Below are positions 1 through 6,612 of a stretch of 21,059 bases of DNA, one piece after another. The first letter of the stretch is position 1. Every line of letters starts with the position of its first letter. The stretch is from Bacillota bacterium (GTDB taxonomy: Bacteria; Bacillota; Bacilli; Alicyclobacillales; SLC66): contig JAJZCJ010000018.1 in NCBI GenBank assembly GCA_021846145.1, positions 1 to 21,059 of the forward strand. The letters run 5' to 3'. Under the pieces are notes generated by a model. It saw only the letters and a program-made list of their open reading frames with translations, made no database searches and was not told the DNA's origin. The position numbers were made by a program, and so were the translations under genes.

Positions 1-2
1 CG

Positions 3-1325
3 ATCGTTATCTTATGTGTGACACCAACCACCATGATGTTTGGAGCGTCCACCATGGTGCACGCAGCTACCAGCGCGCCCACAATGCCAACACTACTCTC
101 ACAAAGCGCAGTCCTGATGGACATGACAACTGGGCAAATTATGTATCAAAAAAATCCTTATGATCGTCTGTATCCAGCTAGTATCACGAAGATCATGACT
201 GCGTTACTCGCGCTGAAATATGGTCATTTAAATGATCCGATTCGCACTTCCGTCAATGCGGCCAACCAAGTGCCAAACAAAGTGTATCTCGTGCCTGGTG
301 AAGTACATAACTTGCAACAGATGCTGTATGGATTATTGATTGATTCAGGAAATGACGCTGCAGTTGCCATTGCAGAACACTATGGTAAATCGGTTGCAGG
401 TTTCGCTACTTTAATGAATCGAGAAGCAAGTCATTTAGGTGTAGTCAACACCCACTTTGTCAATCCAAATGGCCTGCAAAACTCCGATCAGTATACGTGC
501 GCGTACGATATGGCTTTAATTGCAAAACGTGCCATGCAATTTCCAGAGTTCAGGAAAATCGTCTCGACCAAATATTATTTGTGGAAAGGACAAGAATGGA
601 CTTCTGACTTGTCCAACCTCAACGAGATGCTATGGACTTATCCAGGTGCAAATGGAGTGAAAACAGGTTGGACGAATCATGCGGAGCAAACGATGGTGGT
701 ATCAGCCACACGCAATGGCCACACACTGCTCGCCGTTCTGATGAAAGTTCCACTTTTAGGGGAAATGCAAACCGATGCGACGACTTTATTAAATTATGGG
801 TTTTCCTCATTTAAAAGTGCAGTCATCGTACCAACAGGTACTAAAGTGGCCACCATCACTTTGGATCATCATCCTGCAACGTTATCATTGGAAGCGCCGC
901 TAGTGGCACAAGTTCCTCTTACCGGCGCTAGTCAGGGTTCCTCGCCAGTGAAAATTCCTGCAGTGTTTAGTCATATTCAGCTAGCCCAAGGGATCGAATC
1001 TATACGCGCCAATCCTGTTCATGTCCCGATTGATTCGTCGTTGCCAATCGTCCATTCGCTTGTGATTGCACCGATTGCGGATGGTATCAAAAAAGGAGCG
1101 GTGATTGGGACAGCCACCATCGTCTATGAACACATGCAGATCACCCTGCCAATCCAACTTGACGAGACCATCCCTGTGCCAGTCACGACTCCGGTTCGCC
1201 CACCGCTCTTTCCTGCGTTGAGTTTTTCACTTATCAGTCTGGGCATCTCTTTTTTAGCAAAAAAAAGGAAAAAGCTAAAAAAAACAGGTCGAGTTACTGT
1301 TTATGCGCGCGCAGTGGACAAGTGA
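3..1325 (+). CDS. D-alanyl-D-alanine carboxypeptidase (peptidase S11), 5' end outside window
   Basis: Penicillin-binding-protein-type D,D-carboxypeptidase that removes the terminal D-Ala from peptidoglycan stem peptides outside the membrane. Counting from the GTG at 18, the three S11 motifs are visible: SITK (55-58), SGN (110-112) and KTG (215-217). The reading frame is open to the window edge, and the residues before and after the GTG (IVILCV, then a stretch ending VHA-A) look like the back half of a signal peptide. The real start is therefore probably upstream, and the GTG is only the first internal start-like codon. The C-terminus has a hydrophobic segment followed by a Lys/Arg-rich tail (about 400-425), consistent with a membrane anchor. 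It converges on lysA and its 3' end overlaps a short minus-strand ORF. It is the second S11 enzyme in this window, distinct from the dacF near spoIIA. Family assignment is firm; the paralogue name is not. Confidence 0.9.
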   Translation: MVILCVTPTTMMFGASTMVHAATSAPTMPTLLSQSAVLMDMTTGQIMYQKNPYDRLYPASITKIMTALLALKYGHLNDPIRTSVNAANQVPNKVYLVPGEVHNLQQMLYGLLIDSGNDAAVAIAEHYGKSVAGFATLMNREASHLGVVNTHFVNPNGLQNSDQYTCAYDMALIAKRAMQFPEFRKIVSTKYYLWKGQEWTSDLSNLNEMLWTYPGANGVKTGWTNHAEQTMVVSATRNGHTLLAVLMKVPLLGEMQTDATTLLNYGFSSFKSAVIVPTGTKVATITLDHHPATLSLEAPLVAQVPLTGASQGSSPVKIPAVFSHIQLAQGIESIRANPVHVPIDSSLPIVHSLVIAPIADGIKKGAVIGTATIVYEHMQITLPIQLDETIPVPVTTPVRPPLFPALSFSLISLGISFLAKKRKKLKKTGRVTVYARAVDK

Positions 1326-1465
1326 GGTGTATGACTTCCTCCGCGAAAGCGATTAAATAATTTGCCTATCCAGGGCATAAATGGCATGGTTGCGCCTGCA
1401 ACGCCTTGGAACATTTGCACAAAACGAGCAATCCTAGGTATCCAGGATAGGATGGTCAGCATCAT
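1301..1465 (-). CDS. small hydrophobic/basic protein, 54 aa, unknown function
   Basis: Unrecognised short ORF. The support is its translation signal: a GAGGAGGG ribosome-binding site (minus strand, about 1469-1476) lies 3 bases before the ATG at 1465 and 6 bases before a second in-frame ATG at 1462, which is the better-spaced start. The predicted protein begins MMLTILSWIPRIARF, is rich in hydrophobic and aromatic residues, has basic residues around RIAR and NRFRGG, and contains no Cys. It could be a membrane-surface amphipathic peptide. Its last 25 bases overlap the 3' end of the convergent carboxypeptidase gene. It follows lysA on the same strand after 60 bases, but a sigma-K-like promoter candidate directly upstream suggests its own expression. 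No family was recognised. A chance ORF remains possible because it is short. Confidence 0.5.
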   Translation of the reverse strand: MMLTILSWIPRIARFVQMFQGVAGATMPFMPWIGKLFNRFRGGSHTPHLSTARA

Positions 1466-1481
1466 TATCCCTCCTCGATCC

Positions 1482-1509
1482 TATGCTATGATCGTTTGCG
1501 TAAATGGTA
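1482..1509 (-). promoter_or_regulatory. candidate sigma-K-type promoter for the 54-aa ORF
   Basis: On the minus strand, CATAGCATA (1490-1482) fits the sigma-K -10 pattern CATAnnnTA at every fixed position. A TACC element (1509-1506) lies 15 bases upstream, near the weak sigma-K -35 (AC). The predicted start would be close to the ribosome-binding site, giving a very short leader. The -35 is uninformative and the match could be chance; no other sigma pattern fits better here. Confidence 0.3.
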
Positions 1510-1521
1510 TAGACCTATACC
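1506..1521. repeat. short perfect inverted repeat after lysA
   Basis: GGTATAG-AC-CTATACC is a perfect 7-bp dyad starting 5 bases beyond the lysA stop. It is AT-rich and is not followed by a T-run on the minus strand, so it is a poor intrinsic terminator. It overlaps the -35 region of the candidate promoter for the 54-aa ORF and could be a protein-binding site. Confidence 0.4.
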
Positions 1522-1525
1522 CGCA

Positions 1526-2836
1526 TTATGAAGAATGATCCATCACTTCCAGACTCAACAAATCATCATATGATTCTCTGCGCAGCACTAGTTTAGACTC
1601 ACCATCTTGGACAAAGACAACTGCGGGACGGGGGATGCGATTGTAATTGCTAGCCATTGAATAATTGTAGGCACCCGTACAAAATACAGCTAACAAATCA
1701 TCAGGCTGTGCTTTTTGCATCTGAATGTCCCATATCAACATATCTCCACTTTCGCATGCCTTTCCGGCGATAGATACTAATTCATCCTTGTTTTCACTCA
1801 GGCGATTGGCGATCACCGCCTCGTACTTTGCCCCATACAATGCTAGCCTCGGATTATCGGTCATACCACCATCTACAGCCACATACGTGCGCAGCCCAGG
1901 AATCTCTTTTCTGCTGCCGACGCGATAGAGTGTCGTTCCCGCCTCTGCCACCAGACTGCGTCCAGGCTCCAACATAATCATAGGCAGACTCATGCCATCA
2001 TTTTCATAAGCGGTTCGCGCCGCCAAGACAACTTCCTCGACAAGTGATGCTAACGGCATTGGGGTATCATCTTCCGTATAACGTATGCCAAGTCCCCCGC
2101 CTAAATTTAAGATGTGAGTTAACACACCAAATTCCTGCTCCAATTCTCGCGAAAGATCAGCCATCCGTTTTGCTGCCACCCGAAAGCCTTCGGCATCAAA
2201 TATTTGTGAGCCAATATGCGCATGTATGCCCATAATTCGCAGTCGAGGCTGCTTTTGAATTGCCATCACCGCTGCTTCTACTTGACCGCTAGATAAATCG
2301 AAACCAAACTTCGAGTCTTGCTGTCCCGTCGCGATAAAATCATGCGTATGTACGTCCACACCTGGTGACACCCGGATCAGGACATCCATAGTTGCTCCTA
2401 CATCTTCAAGCAATTGCCCAAGTAACTCAATTTCATAAAAATTATCGACAACAATTAATCCAATTTCCGAAGAAATGGCTAATTGCAGTTCATCTCGCGT
2501 CTTGTTATTGCCATGCATGATGATCTGTTGAGGGCTCACGCCTGACTTTAATGCCGTGAATAATTCTCCACCAGAAACCACATCGAGCCATAACCCTTCG
2601 TCTTGTGCTAATTGGCACATATACGTCGAACAAAACGCTTTGCAGGCATATGCCAAACGAAAATCCGCCTTTACCTCGCGAAATGCATTCTTATATGCGT
2701 TGATTTGCTTGCGAATAAACCCCTCATCGTAGACAATCAGAGGCGTTCCATACTTTTCTGCTAGAAAGCTGGTTGACACCCCTCCGATCGCCAATTCCTG
2801 TGTTGAAAGCACTGCCTCGTTCCCGTTTGATTGCAA
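1526..2836 (-). CDS. lysA: diaminopimelate decarboxylase
   Basis: Decarboxylates meso-diaminopimelate to L-lysine, the last step of lysine synthesis; PLP-dependent, cytosolic. The 436-residue protein has the fold-III decarboxylase layout: PLP lysine in YACKAF (K66), HIGSQ (207-211), the glycine-rich phosphate loop LGGGLG (245-250), EPGRSLVAEAG (290-300), the CESGD active-site motif (361-365) and a C-terminal GAYNYSMASNYN block. The start is TTG at 2836, 6 bases after GGAGAG. The gene follows spoVAE, as lysA follows the spoVA operon in Bacillus, but it has a good vegetative-type promoter between spoVAE and its start, so it need not depend on sporulation transcription. The leader from that promoter is only about 50 bases, too short for a lysine riboswitch. 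Confidence 0.95.
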   Translation of the reverse strand: MQSNGNEAVLSTQELAIGGVSTSFLAEKYGTPLIVYDEGFIRKQINAYKNAFREVKADFRLAYACKAFCSTYMCQLAQDEGLWLDVVSGGELFTALKSGVSPQQIIMHGNNKTRDELQLAISSEIGLIVVDNFYEIELLGQLLEDVGATMDVLIRVSPGVDVHTHDFIATGQQDSKFGFDLSSGQVEAAVMAIQKQPRLRIMGIHAHIGSQIFDAEGFRVAAKRMADLSRELEQEFGVLTHILNLGGGLGIRYTEDDTPMPLASLVEEVVLAARTAYENDGMSLPMIMLEPGRSLVAEAGTTLYRVGSRKEIPGLRTYVAVDGGMTDNPRLALYGAKYEAVIANRLSENKDELVSIAGKACESGDMLIWDIQMQKAQPDDLLAVFCTGAYNYSMASNYNRIPRPAVVFVQDGESKLVLRRESYDDLLSLEVMDHSS

Positions 2837-2895
2837 GTTGATCTCTCCACTCCATAATCCTTTTATCTATTACCGCAATAAATTAGTTAGTAGAG

Positions 2896-2924
2896 ATGAT
2901 ACCATGCTTCAACCAACGTCACAA
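2896..2924 (-). promoter_or_regulatory. sigma-A-type promoter of lysA
   Basis: On the minus strand, TTGTGA (2924-2919), a 17-base spacer, then TATCAT (2901-2896), preceded by TGG that forms an extended -10. It sits just beyond the spoVAE stop and about 60 bases before the lysA TTG start, so lysA can be transcribed independently of the spoVA genes. Confidence 0.6.
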
Positions 2925-2932
2925 GGCATGAG

Positions 2933-3295
2933 TTACCCTTTTGCCCGAAATACCACAGCTATCAGAAACCCAAATATGATAGCAGAAGAAATGCCGGCGC
3001 TTGTTACTTCAAATATTCCTGTGATCAGCCCAAGTATCCCATATTGCTTGGTCTCTGCCAATGCGCCATGAACTAACGCGTTGCCAAATGAAGTAATGGG
3101 GACGGTGGCACCTGCACCAGCGAATTTTATGAGTGGATCGTAGAGTCCGAACCCCTCAAGAATCGCACCTGCCACTACCAGTATCGTCATCACATGAGCA
3201 GGTGTTAATTTGGTTAAATCAAAAATTAACTGACCAATTACACAAATCAAGCCCCCCACAATAAATGCGGAGATAAATATTCCGACACCGCTCAC
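2933..3295 (-). CDS. spoVAE: stage V sporulation protein AE (SpoVAE/SpoVAEb), membrane component of the DPA channel
   Basis: A 120-residue integral membrane protein of the SpoVA complex, which moves Ca-dipicolinic acid into the developing spore and releases it on germination, in the inner forespore membrane. Almost the whole chain is hydrophobic helices (about 5-25, 35-55, 60-80 and 90-117). It carries the SpoVAC/AE-type motif FAGAGATVPITSFGNALVHGAL (about 58-79), which resembles the equivalent segment of the upstream SpoVAC; the two belong to one superfamily. The start is GTG at 3295 behind AGGGGT; the gap to spoVAD is 17 bases, indicating an operon. Length matches the family (about 116 aa). 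Confidence 0.93.
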   Translation of the reverse strand: MSGVGIFISAFIVGGLICVIGQLIFDLTKLTPAHVMTILVVAGAILEGFGLYDPLIKFAGAGATVPITSFGNALVHGALAETKQYGILGLITGIFEVTSAGISSAIIFGFLIAVVFRAKG

Positions 3296-3312
3296 CGCTA
3301 CCCCTCCCTTTG

Positions 3313-4326
3313 CTAAATTGGATCTGCTTCAAATACGACTGCATGAGCAATGCATGGCACGGTCTCATTTTGCTGAGCAGAAACAGAAGATAGCAGTGCC
3401 CCCGTTGCAATCACTAAAATTCTCTTCCATTGACCAGAGGAAAGTCCATTAAGTAGGTGCGAGAAGGTGACAACAGCACAACAGGCGGCACCGCTACCAC
3501 CACTAAAAACCTCCACTTGCTGCTTTGTATCGTAGATTAACATGCCACAATCAGTAAACCTCCCCCCCATCTGCCAGCTTTTTTGCAATAGCAATTCATT
3601 GGCAATGGGAAGGCCAACATTAGCCAGATCACCCGTTGCAATCAGGTCATAATCTGCAGGTTGCCGCCCTGTATCACGAAAGTGTTGGTCAATCGTGCGT
3701 ACTGCAGCGGGTGCCATCGCGGCACCCATCTCCCATGGACTTTGCACGCCCAAATCCGTCACCGTTCCAATCGTGGCATGTGTGATCCTAATACCACTTG
3801 GTGCATGACCCACAATCGCGGCTCCGGCTCCCGTCACGGTGGAATGGGCAGTAGGTGGTTTTTGCGCGCCGTATTCTGTCGGAAATCGAAACATCCGTTC
3901 TGCAGTGCTATGATGACTACTAACAGCAGCCATCACATAATCTGCTTGACCTGCATCAACAATGGCCGCAGCTAACGCCATCGCTTCCATGCTTGTCGCA
4001 CAAGCACTAAACAAGCCGAGATACGGACGTTCAGCAGTTCTTGCAGCAAAATTTGCGCTTATGTTCTGGCACAACAAATCACCGGCAATCACTAGATCGA
4101 TATTCTCCATGCTCAATCCGGACTTTTCTACTGCTTTCGCCTGAGCCATTTCCATCATCTTTTGTTCTGCTTTTTCCCATGTCTTTTGCCCCACATAAGG
4201 GTCAGCAAGTACAAGATCAAAAGTTTGTCCTAACGGTCCCTGTCCCTCTTTTTCCCCCACCACTGTCCCAGTGGCGATGACACGTGGTTGAGAAATAAAT
4301 TGCCAAGTCTGTTTCCCGATCTTCAT
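3313..4326 (-). CDS. spoVAD: stage V sporulation protein AD, DPA-binding
   Basis: Soluble thiolase-fold protein of the SpoVA complex that binds dipicolinic acid and is needed for its uptake into the forespore. The 337-residue length matches the family. The N-terminus (GKQTWQF...PRVIATGTVVG) is characteristic, as are the ADPYVGQKTWEKAE segment and the thiolase-like SACATSMEA (C109 at the position of the thiolase nucleophile). A GGSGAACCA segment lies near 277-285. The start is ATG at 4326, 6 bases after GGAGGTG. It lies between spoVAC (34-base gap) and spoVAE (17-base gap). No spoVAA, spoVAB, spoVAEa or spoVAF is present, so this is the minimal C-D-E set also known from clostridia. Confidence 0.96.
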   Translation of the reverse strand: MKIGKQTWQFISQPRVIATGTVVGEKEGQGPLGQTFDLVLADPYVGQKTWEKAEQKMMEMAQAKAVEKSGLSMENIDLVIAGDLLCQNISANFAARTAERPYLGLFSACATSMEAMALAAAIVDAGQADYVMAAVSSHHSTAERMFRFPTEYGAQKPPTAHSTVTGAGAAIVGHAPSGIRITHATIGTVTDLGVQSPWEMGAAMAPAAVRTIDQHFRDTGRQPADYDLIATGDLANVGLPIANELLLQKSWQMGGRFTDCGMLIYDTKQQVEVFSGGSGAACCAVVTFSHLLNGLSSGQWKRILVIATGALLSSVSAQQNETVPCIAHAVVFEADPI

Positions 4327-4360
4327 CGAGACACCTCCAAACGTAAAGAGAAGGATTTTT

Positions 4361-4819
4361 TTAATACTGTGTGATCAAATAACGCACTAACCCCACAAAA
4401 AAGGCAGCTACAACCCCGTATACAATCACTGGGCCAGCCACCTTAAACATATTGGTTCCAATTCCAATAATGTATCCTTCAGTTTTATGTTCCAACGCTG
4501 CAGAGGCAATCGCATTGGCAAACCCAGTAACGGGAACTGCCGAACCGGCACCAGCATACCGTGCAAATACATCATATACACCGATGCCCGTAAAAAGTGC
4601 AGATAAGAAAATGAGGATAGCTACCGTGGGATTCCCTGCCACTTGCTCACTAAAATGATAATAATGAACAAAAGTTTCTTCAATCCCTTGACCAATTAAG
4701 CAGACAATACCTCCTGAAATAAATGCGCGTATAGAATTTGTTAACCATTTTTTAGATGGTTGTCGGGGTTTAATAAACGCTTGATACTTTTTTTGCTCAT
4801 CACCCATGCTTACGCTCAA
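4361..4819 (-). CDS. spoVAC: stage V sporulation protein AC, membrane channel component
   Basis: Integral membrane protein of the SpoVA DPA channel; SpoVAC is reported to act as a mechanosensitive channel in Bacillus. The start chosen is TTG at 4819, 6 bases after a strong GGGAGGTGG (minus strand, 4834-4826). A longer reading from TTG at 4855 would put that ribosome-binding site inside the coding region and has no site of its own. The chosen start gives 152 aa, against about 150 in B. subtilis. A basic N-terminus (KKYQAFIKPRQPSKKW) is followed by hydrophobic helices and the SpoVAC/AE motif YAGAGSAVPVTGFANAIASA. It lies 64 bases downstream of sigF, with a forespore-type promoter candidate in that gap. 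Confidence 0.94.
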   Translation of the reverse strand: MSVSMGDEQKKYQAFIKPRQPSKKWLTNSIRAFISGGIVCLIGQGIEETFVHYYHFSEQVAGNPTVAILIFLSALFTGIGVYDVFARYAGAGSAVPVTGFANAIASAALEHKTEGYIIGIGTNMFKVAGPVIVYGVVAAFFVGLVRYLITQY

Positions 4820-4843
4820 CAAATTCCACCTCCCTCTTCGATG

Positions 4844-4873
4844 TAAGTTACCCAAAGTAGAAGGAGAGTATAA
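4844..4873 (-). promoter_or_regulatory. candidate forespore (sigma-F/sigma-G) promoter of spoVAC
   Basis: On the minus strand, TTATA (4873-4869), 15 bases, then GGGTAACTTA (4853-4844). This fits the sigma-F pattern GyATA ... GGnnAnAnTw with one mismatch in each box. The predicted start leaves a leader of about 18 bases to the TTG at 4819. In Bacillus the spoVA operon is read by sigma-G, whose consensus overlaps that of sigma-F. The promoter position also argues against the upstream TTG at 4855. Confidence 0.4.
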
Positions 4874-4883
4874 ATAGATGATT

Positions 4884-5633
4884 TCATTCCATTAATTGGC
4901 GTATTTTTAATAAAATCCTTTTTTCTAAACGAGACACTTGAACTTGCGAGATATGGAGCATTTCAGCCACTTCTGACTGCGTTTTATCCTTAAAAAATCG
5001 CATGTAAATAATTAAACGCTCCCTTTCAGGTAAATGTGTCAGGGCATCGTGTAGTGTTAAGCGATCAAACCAAGTATTTTCTTGCGCATCTGCAATTTGA
5101 TCGACTAAAAAAATCGGATCTCCATCGTTTTCAAATACCGTTTCATGAATCGATGCGGGAAGTCGCATTGCTTCTTGTGCTAAAATCACCTCAGCAGGCT
5201 CTATGTGTAATGCTTCTGCAATTTCATTGAGTTGAGGTTGCCTGCCGAGCGATTTAGCCAATTCATCCCTCATATTGCGAATATGCCTGGCGGTTTCTTT
5301 TAATGAACGACTCACTTTTATTGCGTGATCATCTCGTAAAAATCGTTGAATTTCACCAATAATCATGGGAACTGCGTAAGTTGAAAACTTGACATCATAG
5401 CTTAAATCAAACTTATCGATAGCCTTCATCAATCCGATGCAGCCAATCTGAAATAAATCCTCAGCATCGTATCCACGGCCTAAAAATCGTTGAACGACAG
5501 CCCATACCAAGCGCTGATTATGTATCACCAACTCATCCCTAGCAATCAGTTCCCCTTGTTGGCTCAAAAGGATCAATTCGCGAATCCTATCATCAGGCAA
5601 TTTCAAGTCTTCTCGCAGTGCGCCGTGCTCCAT
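4884..5633 (-). CDS. sigF: RNA polymerase sigma factor sigma-F (SpoIIAC)
   Basis: First forespore-specific sigma factor, held inactive by SpoIIAB and released by unphosphorylated SpoIIAA. The 249-residue protein has sigma-70 region 2 (about 35-105, including NQRLVWAVVQRFLGRG and the DLFQIGCIGLMKAIDKFD core-binding helix, then FSTYAVPMIIGEIQRFLRDD). Region 3 follows (VSRSLKETARHIR), and a region 4 helix-turn-helix lies near the C-terminus (KTQSEVAEMLHISQVQVSRLEKR). The start is ATG at 5633 behind AGGTG, 3 bases past the spoIIAB stop, so the two are translationally coupled. Gene order identifies it as sigF rather than the close paralogue sigG. Confidence 0.97.
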   Translation of the reverse strand: MEHGALREDLKLPDDRIRELILLSQQGELIARDELVIHNQRLVWAVVQRFLGRGYDAEDLFQIGCIGLMKAIDKFDLSYDVKFSTYAVPMIIGEIQRFLRDDHAIKVSRSLKETARHIRNMRDELAKSLGRQPQLNEIAEALHIEPAEVILAQEAMRLPASIHETVFENDGDPIFLVDQIADAQENTWFDRLTLHDALTHLPERERLIIYMRFFKDKTQSEVAEMLHISQVQVSRLEKRILLKIRQLME

Positions 5634-5636
5634 AAG

Positions 5637-6086
5637 TTACACCTCAGAATAAATTGCGCGTTTTGAAGTTTTAAAGTGTTTGATAAGCCGAATGGTCGTA
5701 CCATTGCCCTCTTCCGATTCTACGTAAAATCGATCTACAAAACTTTCCATAATAGTAAATCCCATTCCTGACCGTTCCAGATCTGGTCTAGAAGTATACA
5801 ACGGTTGTTTGGCCTGCTCTACATCTTGAATACCACAACCGTGATCAGTGATGACAAGTTCCATTCTATCACCTGTAATATTACAATTCAAGTATATATA
5901 ACCAATTTTTCCCGAGTATCCATGAATGATTGAATTAGTTACTGCTTCAGACACTACCGTTTTAATTTCGTTGATTTCCTCTAAAGTAGGATTTAACTGT
6001 GCGGCAAAAGCCGCAACTGCCACGCGAGCAAACGATTCATTTTCTGAAAGACTGACAAAATTGAGGTTCATTTCGTTTTCAAACAT
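5637..6086 (-). CDS. spoIIAB: anti-sigma-F factor, serine kinase SpoIIAB
   Basis: GHKL-fold protein that binds and inhibits sigma-F and phosphorylates SpoIIAA. The ATP-binding motifs are visible in the 149-residue protein: N-box [12 protein letters not shown] (E47, N51), G1 box DHGCGIQD (81-88, D81) and G2 box [11 protein letters not shown] (103-113). [21 protein letters not shown] at the N-terminus aligns by eye with the B. subtilis protein. The ATG at 6086 overlaps the spoIIAA stop by one base (TAATG) and has GGAGG 9 bases upstream, so the pair is translationally coupled, as expected for partners needed in fixed ratio. Confidence 0.97.
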   Translation of the reverse strand: MFENEMNLNFVSLSENESFARVAVAAFAAQLNPTLEEINEIKTVVSEAVTNSIIHGYSGKIGYIYLNCNITGDRMELVITDHGCGIQDVEQAKQPLYTSRPDLERSGMGFTIMESFVDRFYVESEEGNGTTIRLIKHFKTSKRAIYSEV

Positions 6087-6442
6087 TATTGCAAACCTCC
6101 TTTCATTTCATGTAATGCCTCATTACTTGAATGGTAAATATGCATGATTTTTTGCAAACCAGCTATCTGAACCACTTTTTCAAGAGGATGCGGAATATTC
6201 ACAATCGCCATTTCTCCTCCTAAAAACCTGATTTTACGATAACGGCCCAAAATCACACCAAGACCAGAACTGTCCATAAATGTGAGTCCGCCCAGATCAA
6301 GTATCAGCCAAGTATCAGGATGCACTTCAAGTTCCAAGTCCAGTTCACTTCGCACCGATTCGGCACTGTGATGATCCAGTTCCCCAGTTAATACAACCAT
6401 TAAAAAACGTTGATTGCGCCTAGTTGCCAATTCAAGATTCAC
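6086..6442 (-). CDS. spoIIAA: anti-sigma factor antagonist SpoIIAA
   Basis: STAS-domain protein that, when dephosphorylated by SpoIIE, displaces SpoIIAB from sigma-F and starts the forespore programme. The start is ambiguous: GTG at 6451, ATG at 6445 or GTG at 6442. The only good ribosome-binding site, AGGTGG, lies 5 bases before the GTG at 6442 but overlaps or crowds the others. With this start the protein is 118 aa and LTGELDHH begins at residue 18. The phosphorylated serine in [14 protein letters not shown] then falls at residue 58, the same numbering as B. subtilis. It is the first gene of spoIIAA-spoIIAB-sigF and lies behind a strong sigma-H-type promoter match. Confidence 0.96.
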   Translation of the reverse strand: MNLELATRRNQRFLMVVLTGELDHHSAESVRSELDLELEVHPDTWLILDLGGLTFMDSSGLGVILGRYRKIRFLGGEMAIVNIPHPLEKVVQIAGLQKIMHIYHSSNEALHEMKGGLQ

Positions 6443-6478
6443 CATATCCACCTGCCTTGTATGTCTTTCATGCCATTG

Positions 6479-6506
6479 ATTTCGCTGTCGTATATGGTTT
6501 TCCTGC
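6479..6506 (-). promoter_or_regulatory. sigma-H-type promoter of the spoIIA operon
   Basis: On the minus strand, GCAGGAAAA (6506-6498) fits the -35 consensus RnAGGAwWW at every position. It is followed by 11 bases and then AGCGAAAT (6486-6479), which differs from RnnGAAT at one position. The spoIIA operon is sigma-H-dependent in Bacillus, so sequence, spacing and context agree. The leader to spoIIAA is about 30-40 bases. No Spo0A box (TGTCGAA type) was confidently recognised, although TTTGTCGAGA (6518-6509) just upstream resembles one. Confidence 0.7.
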
Positions 6507-6556
6507 CTCTCGACAAAAGTAGTGCTATTTCATGGAAATTTGACACGAGAAATTTT

Positions 6557-6586
6557 TTTAAAAGTTTTTAATGAATATGTTATATT
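6557..6586 (+). promoter_or_regulatory. promoter of the HTH/TPR regulator gene
   Basis: An extended -10, TGT-TATATT (6578-6586), is preceded by an 18-base spacer and a poor -35, TTTAAA (6557-6562), in a very A/T-rich tract. A start near 6593 would give a leader of about 20 bases. It is divergent from the sigma-H promoter of spoIIAA, whose -35 lies about 50 bases away, so one bound regulator could affect both. Confidence 0.45.
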
Positions 6587-6612
6587 GGATTTTGAAAGGA
6601 GATTGAAAATGA

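Noticed and set aside
2837..2932. Possible lysine riboswitch or attenuator before lysA
   Set aside because: The leader after the predicted promoter is only about 50 bases, with no conserved L-box elements and no terminator/antiterminator pair.
2838..3071. Plus-strand frame opposite the lysA leader and spoVAE
   Set aside because: No ribosome-binding site, low-complexity composition, and antisense to well-identified genes.
4820..4855. Upstream TTG (4855) as start of spoVAC
   Set aside because: It lacks a ribosome-binding site, would translate the strong GGGAGGTGG, and falls at or before the predicted transcription start.
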